DNA of 64,000 bases from Leucocoprinus leucothites (GCA_013368445.1 JAACJO010000007.1:1302001-1366000), one strand, 5' to 3'; shown: positions 1 to 12,592, numbered from the stretch's first letter. Made by a program: numbers and translations. Notes: generated from the letters alone by a model not told the origin.

Positions 1-3000
1 AATCATTTCTCTTCACGTAGTGGAGCCCCAAGAATCGCGTTCTGGCATCCAATTGCTCGCTGTCACTACCAATGGGGTCAGGTTGTACTTTGGGCCTGCA
101 CCTACCTATGGTTATTCTATCACTCCTGCAACCAACACCGCTCGATTGTTACAACTCTCACATGTTCGACTTCCCCCTTCAAATCTCCTTCATCCTGACG
201 ACCAGGCGCGCTTTCGATCTGCTCTCCCGTCTTACGGACAACTTCCTCAGAAACCGACACGCGGGTTTATAGTGTCCAACATCGAGAACACTTGTTACTG
301 TGATGGTTTACTAGTTGCCGCCCAACAAGGCGATTCAGATGGAACAGATTACATCCTCTGTACATCTCCGGATCTGACGCGAATAGGCTCATTAGGGCAA
401 TTGAATGCACCACAACAAGGGGGATCAAACCAACAGCAACAACAGTCCTATGGTACATTTGGTGGTGGGGGTGGCTACACGGGTCCAACGCCTACGCGAC
501 CCCCGTTAACGGAGAATGCTTCACTGCTGTCGATACCTGGGCGGACATGGGCAATGGCGGCCCTACCCAAGGAGGCGTCAACTGTGCCACACAACACGCC
601 GAGCCCATCAGTGATCAACGAGCTGGGAAGGCAATTTACCGAACCGCCTCAACAGTTCATGCTTCTGACTAATAGTGGTCTGTCTATTCTGAGTAAACGC
701 CGTGCTGTGGATTATCTCAAGGCAGTGGTGGAGGAGCTACAAAGTGGAAATAGTGTGCAACCAATAATTGAGTGTAGGGATAGGTATGTGGATTTGGTTT
801 ATTTATGAATTTATTTTTGTCCATAAATTGACCTATTTATATTTCCAGCTTTGGGCGCGATCAGACATGTTCTATGCTCCTTGCGCTCGCGGCTGGTAAT
901 ACATTCTTGGATGGAATGCCTTCGCCGAATGGTCCAGTTGTACATGCCTCTCCAGAGATAGTAGCTGTTGCCAAACAAGCTTTTTATGATTTTGGAGAGC
1001 GCCCGATTTGGTCTGAACGAGTCACATATGGCACCGGTGCGCGCTTCATGTAACATGAGCGGTGGAAAATACTGATCCTTTCCCTGTCGGCTCATTGTAT
1101 AATATAGCTGACACACAAGGATCGGCCTTTTTTAGCGGTCGCCGTGAAGGCTTTGTGCTCTATTTTGCACGACTTGTGCGTCCAGCGTGGAAAGCCAAGC
1201 TGACTAAAATAGGGTACATTGATTTTCTGCCATATTCTCTTGTGATCTTTCTGATTTTCCCGGTAGGCCGCTGGAAAAGCAGCAGTTGAATGTTCCAGAG
1301 CGCACCCTTGCTATGATTCAGAAGAACCTCTTTGCGCTCAAGGAGTTCTTGGATAGAAATCCTCACATATTCCATGCTTCCCCGGGTGATACGGCACCAA
1401 ATCAAGAGGCGTTGAAGGTCAGTAGACACCAATAAATTGCCGCTCTGGAACACCTTAACTTACTAACGATGGGGTAGGCCGAGCAGCTTTCTATAATGGA
1501 GCTCACTAATCTTCTCACTCGAACCATCGAAGGGCTGTCATTTATTCTTCTCTTGAATGATTACCAGATCGGCGCGCTTATCTCCCAGTCAGCTCTCTTC
1601 TCGCAGATCTCCAGAGCCGGATACTAACCAAGTCTCGAATAGATGTGACAAGGAGACGCAGAAGATGATCGCTGACCTGACTTTTGAGGACTTGATTACT
1701 ACACAGAACGGGATGACAATATCCAGAGCTTTGGTAAACGTCGTCATAGACCAGCAGATTGGCCAGCAAATCAGCGTACGAATTTCTGTTACCGGGATGT
1801 TCATACATCTCACCGGGTTGACATTCTAGGTTGATACTGTCAGCGAAGTGCTCCAGCGAAGATGCGGTTCATTCTGCAGCACTGATGATGTGATGCTGTA
1901 CAAAGTTCGTCATCATTGGTGCTCTCAAATTTATATACTCCATCTGATATCAGTGCGACAGGCACGGGAGAACATCCGAAAATCTGTTGAGACCAAGAGT
2001 CCCGCTGAACGACAAAAATGGCTCGCTGAGTCTTTGCGGTAGGGTTGACTTTCAATTCAACTAGAACATAAATTCATGACCGGTACTCAGGCTATTCAGC
2101 AAAGGCTCCAGAATCATTGGGTTCGAGAAGCTGCGCGAAATCATTGGAGACTATCAACAACTTGATTACGCGAATGGTTAAATTGTTCCAAATCATTTCT
2201 GCCTGTCACTAATTGATCACCGGGTTCCAGGTGCTATACTTTTGCCTTTGATATGTGCCCACGTCTTCGACCCCGATAACATTGGACTGGAATACTGGTA
2301 TGCGGGATCACCTGCCAGCGACCCACGTCAAGAACAGGCTAATCTACGTACGCAATGTTATGATCTTGTCATGGACTCGCTCTCGGTGTTTGAGGAGAAG
2401 TGTGGCGTAAAGAAGCAATCACAGGCCCTGCCAGGACTTCACGATCCCGAGACTGTGCGCAGTCATGCTTATGAGCTCGCATTTGCGAGCGAAGACGAGA
2501 TGTTTCATTCTGTCCTGTATGATTGGCTGATCGGCCGGGGCCTTGCCGATGATTTGTTGGAAGTGCGTGTGTCATGCTTCTCCCTCTCCCTCGATTCCAG
2601 ACTTACCCCTTGTGTATTAAGATGCGACCAACATACCTTGAGGCTCATCTTAAACGTGAGCCTGTAACTGTGAAAAAGTATCAGCTTCTCTGGCAATTTT
2701 ACGTCAAGAACGGTCAACCATTGCGTGCTGCTGAGATATTGGGCGCCCTGGCAGACTCTAATCAGTAAGTTGGAAGCCCTGTCAATTTACGTGTCCGTAA
2801 TTTGACCCTTCCCTTACCCGTGTTTGTTTTAGATTCGATCTTGATCTGAACTCGCGCTTGGAATACTTAACCCTTGCAGTAGCAAACGCAAAATCCCACC
2901 CGGTCTCCGCTGGTGGCCGTCATGAGACAGCTATCCAATTCTTGACAGATTTGGAAGAAAAACTAGATGTTGCTCAGGTTCAGTTGGAGATATACAACAC

Positions 3001-3906
3001 GCTCCTCCCACACGTCAGCGATGCTCCCGAGGTCGAACAAAAGGTCCGAGTGCTATCGAAGCAGCTGATGACCATGACCGAGGTTTGTTCGCCGATGACT
3101 AACTGTGTACAGTCCATCGTTCTGACCGTATATGTTCTAGTTGTATCAAGGGTTTGCTGTCGCTTTCCAACTACCGGCACTTCAACTACTCTGCCTCCAC
3201 GTCTCGGAGCATAGGGATGAAAGTGTAACTCGACCTATATGGAATCAGATCTTTGACGAGAGTGGGTTACTGGCCATTATAGTGGTTCCAATCAGTCTTA
3301 CTGATTATCTATCTAGTCCTCAATGAGAATCTTGAAACAGCCGCCACAGCTGACTCGATTCAATCACGGATTGTTCCTCTGGGCCAAAGATTTTATCCTT
3401 CGACCAGTGCATTCCCTCTCCGTACGTCAGACAATCTAATCCGGCCCCTTACTTTTTATAGATACCCTTCTGTAGGACATATCGCAACGTTGCTTGTACG
3501 CTTTATGTTGGCACACAAGACCGAGCTACCTCACGGCTGGGCGCCCCGGATATTAATCCAATGCGGCGTCTCATTTATCGAGATATGGGACGTCCTCCAT
3601 GAGATGTATGAATCCCAGGTATGCCCAGAGAAGATGTTTGCCACCTCTATTTGCTCAGGGACCCCACAGGTTCCACCATTTAACGATCAGGCCAACGTAC
3701 AAGCCATTTCATCTGATATAGCAGTACTCCTGAATGACTGGCTCGAAGAGGCTTTACGACCCCAGTCCTCGGCCCCTGCAGGAGAGTTCCCTGTCGGGAG
3801 GATTGATTCTGCAATCGACCACTATCTCTCGGAGCTAGAACCTAGCCGGGCGGAGACCAAGAAGGTCTACGAGAGTATCAAACGTCAGCTGCGACGAAAC
3901 TGGTGA
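1..3906 (+). CDS. NUP170: Nucleoporin Nup155/Nup170, 5'-truncated by window edge
   Basis: Structural subunit of the inner ring of the nuclear pore complex. The window opens inside the N-terminal beta-propeller half: the first readable exon (to about 808) contains the family stretch RLYFGPAPTYGY and a Gln/Gly-rich loop. Later exons (about 850-3900) read as the helical alpha-solenoid half, including WLIGRGLADDLLE and ARFLEYLT-like segments and a C-terminal domain ending in RQLRRNW then TGA at 3904-3906. The coding sequence is broken by many short GT-AG introns, so pieces appear in different frames. The start codon lies upstream of the window. Identification rests on overall family resemblance along the whole length. 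Individual exon borders between 1,100 and 3,500 were not all resolved. Confidence 0.85.
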
Positions 3907-4196
3907 GAAAGCTGATTATGGATTATATTTCCTGACGACCTTTGGCTTTGGTTCGGATGTTTCCTTGATTGCTTTCTTGTGTGTTTCGTCCCGTGTATTA
4001 CCATGTTAATGAAGTACATTTCCTAAAGTAGACCAATAAACTCGAAAAGTCTCGTATACTAAGCGACTTCCAGAATAGCGTCCTCTGCACGGAGTAGAAG
4101 GCGCTGGGTAATTGAATGCGTGAGTTGATATACCTTCAGTAGGGCCCTTTAATCAAGGCTTCAGTAGTCACGCGTAGGGTTCAAGTTGCTTGAATC
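3907..4196. other. Convergent 3' intergenic region
   Basis: Short spacer between the 3' ends of the nucleoporin (+) and the RINGv gene (-). I see no ORF or RNA gene. It presumably holds both polyadenylation regions. Confidence 0.5.
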
Positions 4197-5058
4197 TCAC
4201 CTCAAAGCACCTACAACCAGAAGAGCAACAACAATTAGCGCCGCGAGGTCTCTAGAACCGTCCCGACGGTTTCGATTACCTCTGTAGCGGGCTAACCATT
4301 GTACGGGAAGTAGATATCCTACAGAAAGTAGCATGTGAACGAGGGACCCCGCGCCAACCAACGGTAATCCCAGTATAAAACGCTTGATAAATCGTTTGAT
4401 GAAGCCTGGGCTGGAGTGTGGCCGTAGCACTCGGTCGGGACGGCGGCTGCGGGGTCCATTCCCCCCAACAGGAATGGTATCGTCAAGTAGGCCATCAATC
4501 CCTCCATCTTTTAGAATTCGGAGCGCAGCAACCACCAGGTCCTGAGCCACTTCAAAGGGAGAGACATAGAAGAATGACCACGAATAATAGGATGAAGTAG
4601 TCGGTTCCTCGAATGCAGACATGAAGTATGTGGTGATATAGGAAGCGAGCATAACAACAATTGTGAAGAGAAGACCCGAAAGTCCACCCACGAGAACTAT
4701 AAGGAACATGTTAGCTCTGTACAAATAACTTTTGAAGTAGAGATAGGTACTAGGATTTGAAGCCAGACCAACAATCCGAGTTCGAGCAAAGCGATATTGG
4801 TAATGACATTGGGGACAAGAGAAAAATGCACCCCTAGAAGAAGAGGTATTTCTCCATCTCTGCAGACATTTGACATGGACATACTTGATATAAAGTTAGG
4901 CTGAAGGAGACGTACGGATATGAGTGGCAACTTACACTAATGGAACCCTTGCATAGACAAGGACGGATAAGTCTACCTAACTCGTGCTCTGCTTCTATTC
5001 CATCGAGACATATACGACATTGCTTTTCTTCTGCTCGATTGTTGTTGCTACCAGACAT
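4197..5058 (-). CDS. RINGv (RING-CH) membrane E3 ubiquitin ligase, MARCH type
   Basis: Probable membrane-anchored E3 ubiquitin ligase. Exon 1 begins MSGSNNNRAEEKQCRICLDG and gives the first C-x2-C pair (CRIC) and CLCKGS. Exon 2 supplies YVHVKCLQRW and FFSCPQC, completing the C4HC3 RING-CH ligand order. The protein then has hydrophobic segments (around ILVGGLSGLLF and VVMLASYITTYF), an Arg-rich loop, another hydrophobic stretch, and a C-terminal hydrophobic end (LAALIVVALLVVGALR). Splices are AGT/TAT at about 4,935-4,880 and CCT-A/TT near 4,750-4,697. Family members ubiquitinate membrane proteins; the substrate here is unknown. It shares a 176-bp divergent promoter with the carrier gene. Confidence 0.85.
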
Positions 5059-5234
5059 ATAGTAGAAGTAAGTCGAGGACTGAGAGAGAGAACTGGTGTT
5101 GCCGGCATTGCATTAGTTGCCGTCCACGTGTATGAATTCGATCGGTAAACCGGCCGAACCCATCACGCATCAAACTCGCCCGTTGAATTTCGACCTGTTC
5201 CTCCGCGATATTCGAGAGCCCAGTCGTGGATTCT
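5059..5234. promoter_or_regulatory. Divergent promoter region, RINGv gene / SLC25 carrier
   Basis: 176 bp between two start codons pointing outward (5058 on minus, 5235 on plus). No clear TATA box was seen; the region is inferred to be a shared promoter from geometry alone. Confidence 0.4.
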
Positions 5235-6893
5235 ATGGGTGAGAATGCACAGCCTGGTCACATTAGGATCGTCGGGGCTTTTGCTGGCCTTGGAAGCGGT
5301 AAGAAAGCCTTCCGGCAGTCGGTGTAATCATCTCTAATACCCTGTCTTGTTCAAGGATTGACCAAAGTCAGCTGATCGCTGTCGCCAACTTCAGTCTGAA
5401 CATTTTGAGCTGATGTATTTTTTTCAGGTAGCAGTTGGGCATGGGTGAGTGAACTTACAGGTGGGGCTTTTCACAGTATTAGTTTCTGGACCCCGTTTTG
5501 ACTCTTCTTATCCTCCAGGTAGACGCAAAGAAACCAAATCTCATCGACTTGGTGAGCTTCGACACCGTGAAAACGCGAATGCAATGTTCTCCTCCCGGGA
5601 CTTACCGTGGAGCCCTCGATGTGCTCAGTAAAATTGTTCGAAACGAGGTGCGTTGTTGATCTCCGTTGAACCTACCAAGACCGCTAGAATTAATGGCACC
5701 TTCCACCTCCCTTTGTCTTCGTTCAGGGCGTCCTTGCGCTTTACAAAGGAGCAACCCCCCCGGCAGTTGGCTGGGCTGCCATTGACTCGGTTCTTCTCGG
5801 CTCTCTTCACAACTACCGACTATTCTTTCTCCGACAAGGCATGATTGAACCACATCCCGTAACTGGGCGCCTGCGCTTGACTCTCCTTGGCCATGGATTC
5901 GCTGGACTATTCGCAGGTCTGACAAGGTTGGCACAATACAGCAGAGTGCGGCGCCTTGCTGTCGACCATTAATATTCTTCCCTTTCATGACAGCGCGGTA
6001 ATTGCCACACCCGTTGAATTACTCAAGGGTGTGTCGTCTGGAATTTTGCACTCATTTTCCGTGACAAGTCTAATTTTATCGATTAAAAACCCATTTGGCA
6101 GTCAAGCTCCAACTCCAATCCCAAAAGGCAGTTGCGGATCGGCAGTTTAAAGGACCCATTGATTGTGCACGACAAATAATTCGAAAGCAAGGAGCTCTCG
6201 GCATGTGGTCAGGGTTCACTGGCAGCCTTGCCTTTAGAGCTAATTTTTTTTGGATGTTCTTATCGGTTGAGGTATCTTCATATCGTAACTTATTTACCGG
6301 ATGAGTTGTACTAACCCAGAAAATTTAAGGCACTGATGCGTGCTTTCTCTCGTTTGGAAGGAACTCCATACTCCGTAAGCCTAACAAGATCTCACCCCAA
6401 AATCCACTCACCACGGTTTTATCTTTGTTCATGGCAGATGTCAACCGGCACTGCAAACTTCCTTTCGGGGGGGTTCGCATCTTTCGTATACTGGGGAATG
6501 GCTATTCCTGCAGATAACATAAAAAAGTGAGCCTCAGCCATTCTTGGGTGCCTCAGGGGAGCAATCTTACATTCATTTCCTCAGCCGAATGATGGCCTAC
6601 CCTTATCCAAGACATTATCCTACACCCCCTACCAATTTAGATTATATCTTTCAACGACCATCGTTCATTGCCGTCGTGCGTCAAACGTACTCAGTCTATG
6701 GAATGGCCGGGTTTTATCGAGGCCTGACACCAACCATACTCCGGGCATTCCCTGTCAATGCATCTGCCCTTTTCGTGTATGAGGGAGTGATGCGATTATT
6801 GGGTGCTGAAGAAGTGCGAATTTTTCATCTTCCCTCGCGTTTGAGTTGCAGACCCTGATCACTGTTGTCATTCAATTGCAGACTCGCCATTAA
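5235..6893 (+). CDS. Mitochondrial carrier family (SLC25) transporter
   Basis: Inner-membrane solute carrier with three tandem repeats. Exon 1 (from ATG 5235) reads MGENAQPGHIRIVGAFAGLG. Repeat 1 has the signature SFDTVKTRMQ, with Ser where the family has Pro. It is followed by GTYRGALDVL and GVLALYKGATPPAVGW. Repeat 2 has TPVELLKVKLQ, and repeat 3 has IPADNIKNRMM, both with the normal P-x-D/E-x2-K pattern. The last repeat ends GFYRGLTPTILRAFPVNA. A final intron begins at GAA/GTGCG and a tiny last exon gives TRH then TAA (6891-6893). Overall it resembles amino-acid/acylcarnitine-type fungal carriers, but I cannot assign the substrate. At least seven introns. Confidence 0.87.
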
Positions 6894-7389
6894 ACCAATA
6901 TCAGTTCTGAAGTCGCTGTGAAAGGGCTCATTTCCACCCCGTGTACTGGTTTTTGAGCGTATACCTTGTTCTTCCTTATTGGATACTAGAAGGGTTCGCT
7001 AGCTGGTCACTACCAATATTTGACGCTTGTGTAACCAGACAGTGTCGTATTCCTAATATTTCAGTCGCCGCCTCACTCTTGGTCTTTACGGCACAGACGG
7101 CTTGACGGATTTCTGATCATACTAACCCTTTTTGGAGCAACGGCTACCAAATGGAGACACCGATTAACCCCACCCACCCATTCGGCCTCGAATGACTACC
7201 CAGATGTTGGGCATATAACACGATTTATTGTATCATTCCAGAAAGAATATACAGAGATCTGGAAAATACACATAGTAAACGCTAGAGCATTATAGGAATG
7301 TCGATAACTAAATGATAAGTAGCAGTTCGAACATAGGCTAGCAATTGCAAATTATATGGTCACGTTGTTGATATTCGGGATCGTCAAAA
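6894..7389. other. Intergenic, convergent 3' ends
   Basis: About 500 bp between the carrier (+) and the REX4-like gene (-). I see no supported gene or repeat. Confidence 0.5.
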
Positions 7390-8327
7390 TCAGGTATAGC
7401 ACCTTGAAAAGGTGTCCGGAGGGAGACAACAAGGCCAATTGGCCTTTCCAATGGCAGATTCCCATGGTCCATTGTACGACCGATACAAGTCCATGGCAGC
7501 TCTAGCATTTTCGACCTAACGTGCATCCATGCTTAGCCCAGTGAGTTGGACCAATACAACCATTACATACCGGATGTATGGGCTCTCCAGCTTGCTGTAT
7601 CTCGCGGGACATCAGGCTCCACATTAGAGTAGGGAGACCAATCATCTGCTGAACCTTCAAACTATTGCGAAACGGCTATCAGGTGGGTTACGATTAGCAT
7701 CGACCCTGTCAAGTCCAGAACCGGGACCTACCATATAAAGAGCAACATCGCGCGTATCAACAGCGGGATGGGGTATGCCGAGTACTAGTAGTGCATGGAT
7801 CAATCAATTCGAGGAAATCACCCGCCACAACTGAAAATCAAACCTGAGAGATCGTTCCAAAGGCAATGGCCTATCAGAACCTTTCCTTTGATGAGCTCCG
7901 CGACGCGCTGCTGGACGGTATTAAAAGGCAAAGCTTCCGCTACATATGTCACGTGAGGAAGAGTAGAGAAGACGAGACAGGAAAAAGAGGTACGGGAGCT
8001 CAAGTCTTGTTCGGTGATTCCTGTGATAGACGTTCTGTAGTCCGTTACGACCTGTCCATTCCAGGATTAAGGTCAGTGTCAGGATAGATCATAATGAGGA
8101 CACCGCATACATGTGTACCAGGCGAAACGAAAGCTTCGAATTGGACAGTTCCGAACCAAGAAACAATAGCCACACGACTGTAAGACAGAAAATAGAAACA
8201 TCAGCCCTGCACCAAGTTTAGCAACGCCAAATATAAGAGCGTACGCAAGCATCGAGGTGGTACCGCCTGGACCCACACCGACGCATAGACATGAAAGTGA
8301 GACATAGTCACGTTCAGTGCGGGACAT
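7390..8327 (-). CDS. REX4/ISG20-like DEDDh exonuclease family protein, catalytic residues replaced
   Basis: Seven exons (8327-8245, 8177-8111, 8051-7994, 7939-7844, 7784-7732, 7675-7571, 7515-7390) splice to 195 residues in frame with a TGA stop. An in-frame TGA lies just upstream of the ATG. Family landmarks are GVGPGGTTSMLARV (17-30), TDYRTSITGI (53-62), RVAELIKGKVLIGH (81-94), NDLS (98-101), IPHPAVDTRDVALYM (105-119) and HPVENARAAM (153-162). REX4 proteins are 3'-5' RNA exonucleases in pre-rRNA processing. Active members have D-x-E in the first motif; here those positions are Ser12 and Leu14. The third-motif Asp is Asn157, while Asp99 and His153 remain. The protein is also short, with no N-terminal extension. 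It is probably not an active nuclease by the usual mechanism: a pseudoenzyme or an early-decay copy. Confidence 0.8.
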
Positions 8328-9741
8328 TCTTCAGAACTATGGAAGGGACAATAGCTAGAGAACGACGAAAGGTATGGCTGAGGAGAGGCAAGACCTTGAA
8401 TGCCCGGTCATTTTGCTCATTCACCTCTTAAAGGAGTTCGAGGGAGTCGCATGCTACACAGAACAATGAGAGATCTAAAGATTCAATGACACTCACTTCG
8501 ATGCAGTCAAGGTCCCATTTGAGATGACCGATAATTCAAAAAAGAGGATAAAACGACGTAGTCCAAAAGAAGTAAATGGCAAGAGATCGAGCCATCGAAT
8601 TCACCCTCGAATTATAATCCATTACGAGAAATAACACTGACGTAGGATCATAACATGCCGGCTACGAAGAAGTGCCATACCCGTACGTGTTTAGCAACCT
8701 GCCGGAGGATCTTAACCATACTGTTAGTAGGTCGCCGTGCTTTTGAATGGGAAATCTTAACTGGAGAATCTAGGAAATTATTGAGTTGGTACCTGGACGG
8801 GGGAGATTTTCAATGGTATAGATGCCCCGAACAACCGAAGAGATGGTCATCACCAGTTTGGGAGAACGTTCAACTGATCGACGATGCAATTTGAATGGAC
8901 CCGGCGCAATCGTGCGTGATGAGGTACCACCTTGGACCAACTTCGTGGTACAGCACAGCAGACTTCTTGCGATGAACCTAATGTACTGTTCGATCAATGA
9001 CCAATGAGCGCCGATAGGTCAGTGGGGCTGATGATGAATTCCAGTGTGGATGAAAACGATCGCAAAGAGTACGGGTCAGATGCGGTGAGCTCGAGTCACC
9101 CGTCTTGGATCTCCCTGTGCCAACCGTAGATCACAGAATGTTACATGACCGCGCTAGCTGTCAAAGAGAAGCAGCTTTGGAGGGGATCTGGCAATTGTTC
9201 GATCTTGATGCAGGGTAATAACATTAACGGATAGGAATTGAATGATTTTCTACATGGAGTTCGCAGCATTTCGGAAGAATGGGCAAAAGACAGGATCGTC
9301 ATTACATCCCGAGCAATCAGTTGTTTACCGGTCTGAGGTAGTTCAGGCCTAGAGATAAAGTCCTAAATCTCGACCCTGTAATGCAGTGGACAATATCCCG
9401 TCTTCGCGTCGAAGAACCCACCGCTCAAAGCACCACCGACTGGGCGAGGCTTCGGGTGGAAGCCACAGTGTCCACCAAGAAAGAAGAATGTCCAAAAGGT
9501 GCAGATCAGTTGGTACTCCTGACTCGCCAAATGCCAATGAATTCACACGACTGGTCAAGCGCGTCTCGAGGTCATTTGGTTCAGTCCGGTCTCAGCGGCG
9601 TGGGCGGGTAGGAAGCAAAAAAAGTGCGTTAGCGCGTATACATCTCCGCCGCCGTGAGTACCTGTTTTGGGTTATCTTAATCAACTTATTTCGCTAAAGT
9701 GGCGATGAGGACGGCGAGAAATATCACGCTCGATCCTTAGC
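8328..9741. other. Gene-poor stretch without a supported gene
   Basis: About 1.4 kb upstream of the REX4-like gene. Only short open stretches occur. One on plus at 9386-9697 encodes a basic Ser/Arg-rich peptide containing FTRLVKRVSRSFGS, but no splice chain or family supports it. No terminal repeats or transposase motifs were recognised. It may be decayed sequence. Confidence 0.35.
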
Positions 9742-9789
9742 CTAAAAATGCACGTCAGTACATAAACAACGTAGATAAATCAAGGTATA

Positions 9790-10159
9790 ACCATTTAATG
9801 CGGCGGTGGGCGTTCTTCGGCTGAGCAAGAGCGCTTGAATTTGGGCCAACACGGACGTGAGATCTTTATCCGAGCCTGCCCAAGACCTACCATCGTTTGT
9901 CACCATAATCATCCCGGCCCCGGACGCACCAGCTCCCTCAATATTACTGCGTTGTACCATTCAGCCACAGGGTCGGGTAGTGTGTCATTCGCAATATAAT
10001 CTTTTTATCTTGCTTCGGGTTTGTAACTGTGCGGTTCAGTTCCAACCTTATTTCGAGCCTAACCTCTAATTCACAGTACCTTAAGCCAATCAATTGAACG
10101 GTCTGGCTCGAGCTGTTAATCGCCTCCTTTTCTTTTAGTTTGATAGGAAATTCTGTCAT
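9790..10159 (-). CDS. Possible short two/three-exon gene, unrecognised
   Basis: On the minus strand an ATG at 10159 opens MTEFPIKLKEKEAI and continues to a GTACTG donor. A plausible acceptor (ACGCAG near 9,955) continues in frame as SNIEGAGASGAGMIMVTNDG and AGSDKDLTSVLAQIQALLLS. A third intron with donor GTTATA, branch TACTGAC and acceptor TTTTTAG (about 9,780-9,730) is textbook for a basidiomycete, but the frame stops just after it. The total would be about 80 residues. The middle segment reads like a folded small domain (Gly-rich turn, then a helix), but I do not recognise it. It may be part of a larger gene with upstream exons. Confidence 0.25.
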
Positions 10160-10675
10160 TCCAGCTTCTCCGACCGGATCATCTGTCCACTATTGACCAG
10201 CATGACTATTGACCGATCCGAAGTAGCGTTGGATCTTTTTAGCACCAACAAAGCACGATGCATGTATGAGATCATCTGAATAGGCAGGGACGAAAATTTG
10301 GACATTACATTAAATGTGGGCAGGATTCCTAATTGTCCGTAAGGAGGTATTGTCTATAATTTGGCCATTAGGCTGTTTGCCACAGACAAATGGAATATGC
10401 GAAATCCCCATTTGTTGTTTCCTTTGACTAGTTCACAAGAAAAAGCATACAGAGGATTACCACGATGCTGCGAGCACCTACAAGTTGTTCACAATGCTCT
10501 GAAAATCGCCAAAATGGATTCTGATACTGATACGGGTTCGTACTAACCCCGCCCGAAGCCTTGCGTTATACGTATAGAAAGGGTTCTTCTGTATGTCATA
10601 CGATTCATGGACAACGATGTTGTGGAGACCGCATCGCATAAGCCAAGAGCTTAGGAGGGCATCCAGCTAACTACT
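10160..10675. other. Intergenic
   Basis: About 500 bp between the possible small gene and the 3' end of the PPR-like gene. A 61-codon plus-strand open stretch at 10361-10546 has no support. Confidence 0.4.
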
Positions 10676-12592
10676 CTACTTCGGTTTACACTCTTGACTA
10701 TCTCTACGCTGCCTTCCACGAACTCGTAGTCTGAGCTTTGACCATTGCCCCACTTCAAAAGTCAGGCGAGAAAATAGCTCACGATCGGGAGGTCGACGAA
10801 ACCCTCGCGTATCTTCAGACTTTGGAGATAATTGAGATATGGCAGCAGCAGAAATTGTCCGAGCTTCTACCTCCTGCCGCATCATTTTCTCTACTATATC
10901 CATCCGGCCCTGTTTTTCCGCCAACCGAGCGACCTTCCTTCGCACAGACTTGTCAATGACTTGGTCACCCCACTCCTTTCGGAAGCTTTTTATCACATTG
11001 AGAGCAATCGTCCCGCAGTTAGTGAACCTCTTGAGCGGCGCAAGAATCAAGCGTAGAGTCGTCGGAGAAGGCTTTAAGGAGGGATGTGTCTTGAGCAGCT
11101 GCTGGAGGATTTTCCGGTTCTTATTAAAACTGGAGGTGCTATCGTCGATAATCCTGCTCAATAGTGCGTGAACGATATCCATACATTGAGCGGCAGTTTC
11201 GTCCCGAAGGAGAGGAGGTAGATGTGATAGATATGCCTTCGTCAATGCCATTGCTTCAGACTGTCGTCCATCGGATAGCATCCACGAGACAACGTATTTG
11301 ATCAACTGCGGACGGACTGGGGCTGACTTCTCAAAGGTAGGTTGAATGCAGTTAAGCAGTCGCTGTCGCCTCAAATAGGCTTCTGTTCCAGGAGCTGGAT
11401 CATCGACCACTTCGAATGGAGGTAAGCGAATTTTGTTCCCAGCTTCGTCTAAGCCCCAGCGGACGCGCCTCGCACGTCGAATAGCACCCTTCTTAGTTGT
11501 GCCAAGAAGTTCTTTCCACATTTCTACCGGTATTTCCCTTGTAATGGGCAGTCGACCGTTTCGTAACGGTTTATCCAGCGCCTCGTCGGGAGTGAGACCC
11601 GTAACTTGTGACCAAGCTGTTTCCCATCTTCCGGTTCGTACCAGAAATCGTATTTCGAGAATGCGTGTGTCGAAATCCCGGGGAAGGTTATCGTGCGCCA
11701 AGGCATCGAATAGCCACCGCGTGGAGCCAAACTGGGCATGACGTATTGAGAGTTCGATTAAAAAGTTGTAGGAAAACCTTGAACGAAGTTTTGGGTGTGA
11801 GTCATGATAGTCAATCAGAGCTGGGAGTGTTGGTAACGGTCGGAAATTTAACGAAAGACGAAGGTTCTTGAGTAGTTCTCCGCGAGTTCTTGGTTCAGAA
11901 AAGTGTCGAGAAATTGAAGCTTGTGATATTAAGGCTGACTTCATCCGTGGAGAAGAGGGGGTGGGGATAGTGATTGAAGCCTGTGGGGTATCGTTGTCTG
12001 GAGCTTCAGAATTACGACCACCTGTCATCATATTGGATGAGTGACTCTCAAGCAGAGTCACAGGTCGTGTTTGAACGTCATCATTGTTATGATCGGATGG
12101 GAATGCTTCAAGGCATGTCTGGGAAGATTTCGAGGAAGAGATGTGTGGGCTCTGGTTGTCCAGGGAGTCTAGGGTAGACTTCCAAACAAGGGATGAAGAT
12201 GCGTCTGGTACCTCCCGCTTTTGCATTTCCGGGTCCTCCGTAGCGCACAGCAATGTGTCCCGAGCCCTGGTACTGGAAACTTCAGTTTTGGGAACCCGAA
12301 AGCCTAAGCATCTTACTTACCTTGTTGCAAAATCCCGTTTCGCCAATTTGTTGGGAACGAGTCCACAACTAGGACCAGGATTACCGTAGCTCCTGGCATG
12401 CCGACAGGGCAATGTAATGAGGTGATTTCGAGCGCTCGAAGAGGTGTTTGGGTACGAGGAAGCGCGTCGAACCCATGCTCGACTGGCGGCTGTTTGAAGA
12501 ACCTGCGTGAAAGAGGGTGCATTTCCAAGTGTCCATTGAGAAATAACAGTAACAGGAGGAGATGAGAGGTGGCATAAAGCACGATGGTGCAT
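10676..12592 (-). CDS. Mitochondrial helical-repeat (PPR-like) protein
   Basis: Two exons, 12592-12321 and 12272-10676, joined by a 48-nt intron (donor GTAAGT, acceptor TTCCAG), give about 622 residues in frame. The N terminus is rich in Arg, Ser and Ala with few acids, as expected of a mitochondrial targeting peptide. Residues after about 200 are helical and include LPTLPALIDYHD, RFSYNFLIELSIRHAQ, STRWLFDALAHD and a second block with RPQLIKYVVSWMLSDGR. The spacing suggests degenerate pentatricopeptide-like repeats, so an organellar RNA role is the likely guess. Sequence-level identity to a named PPR was not established. The C terminus is Arg/Lys-rich. Confidence 0.65.
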
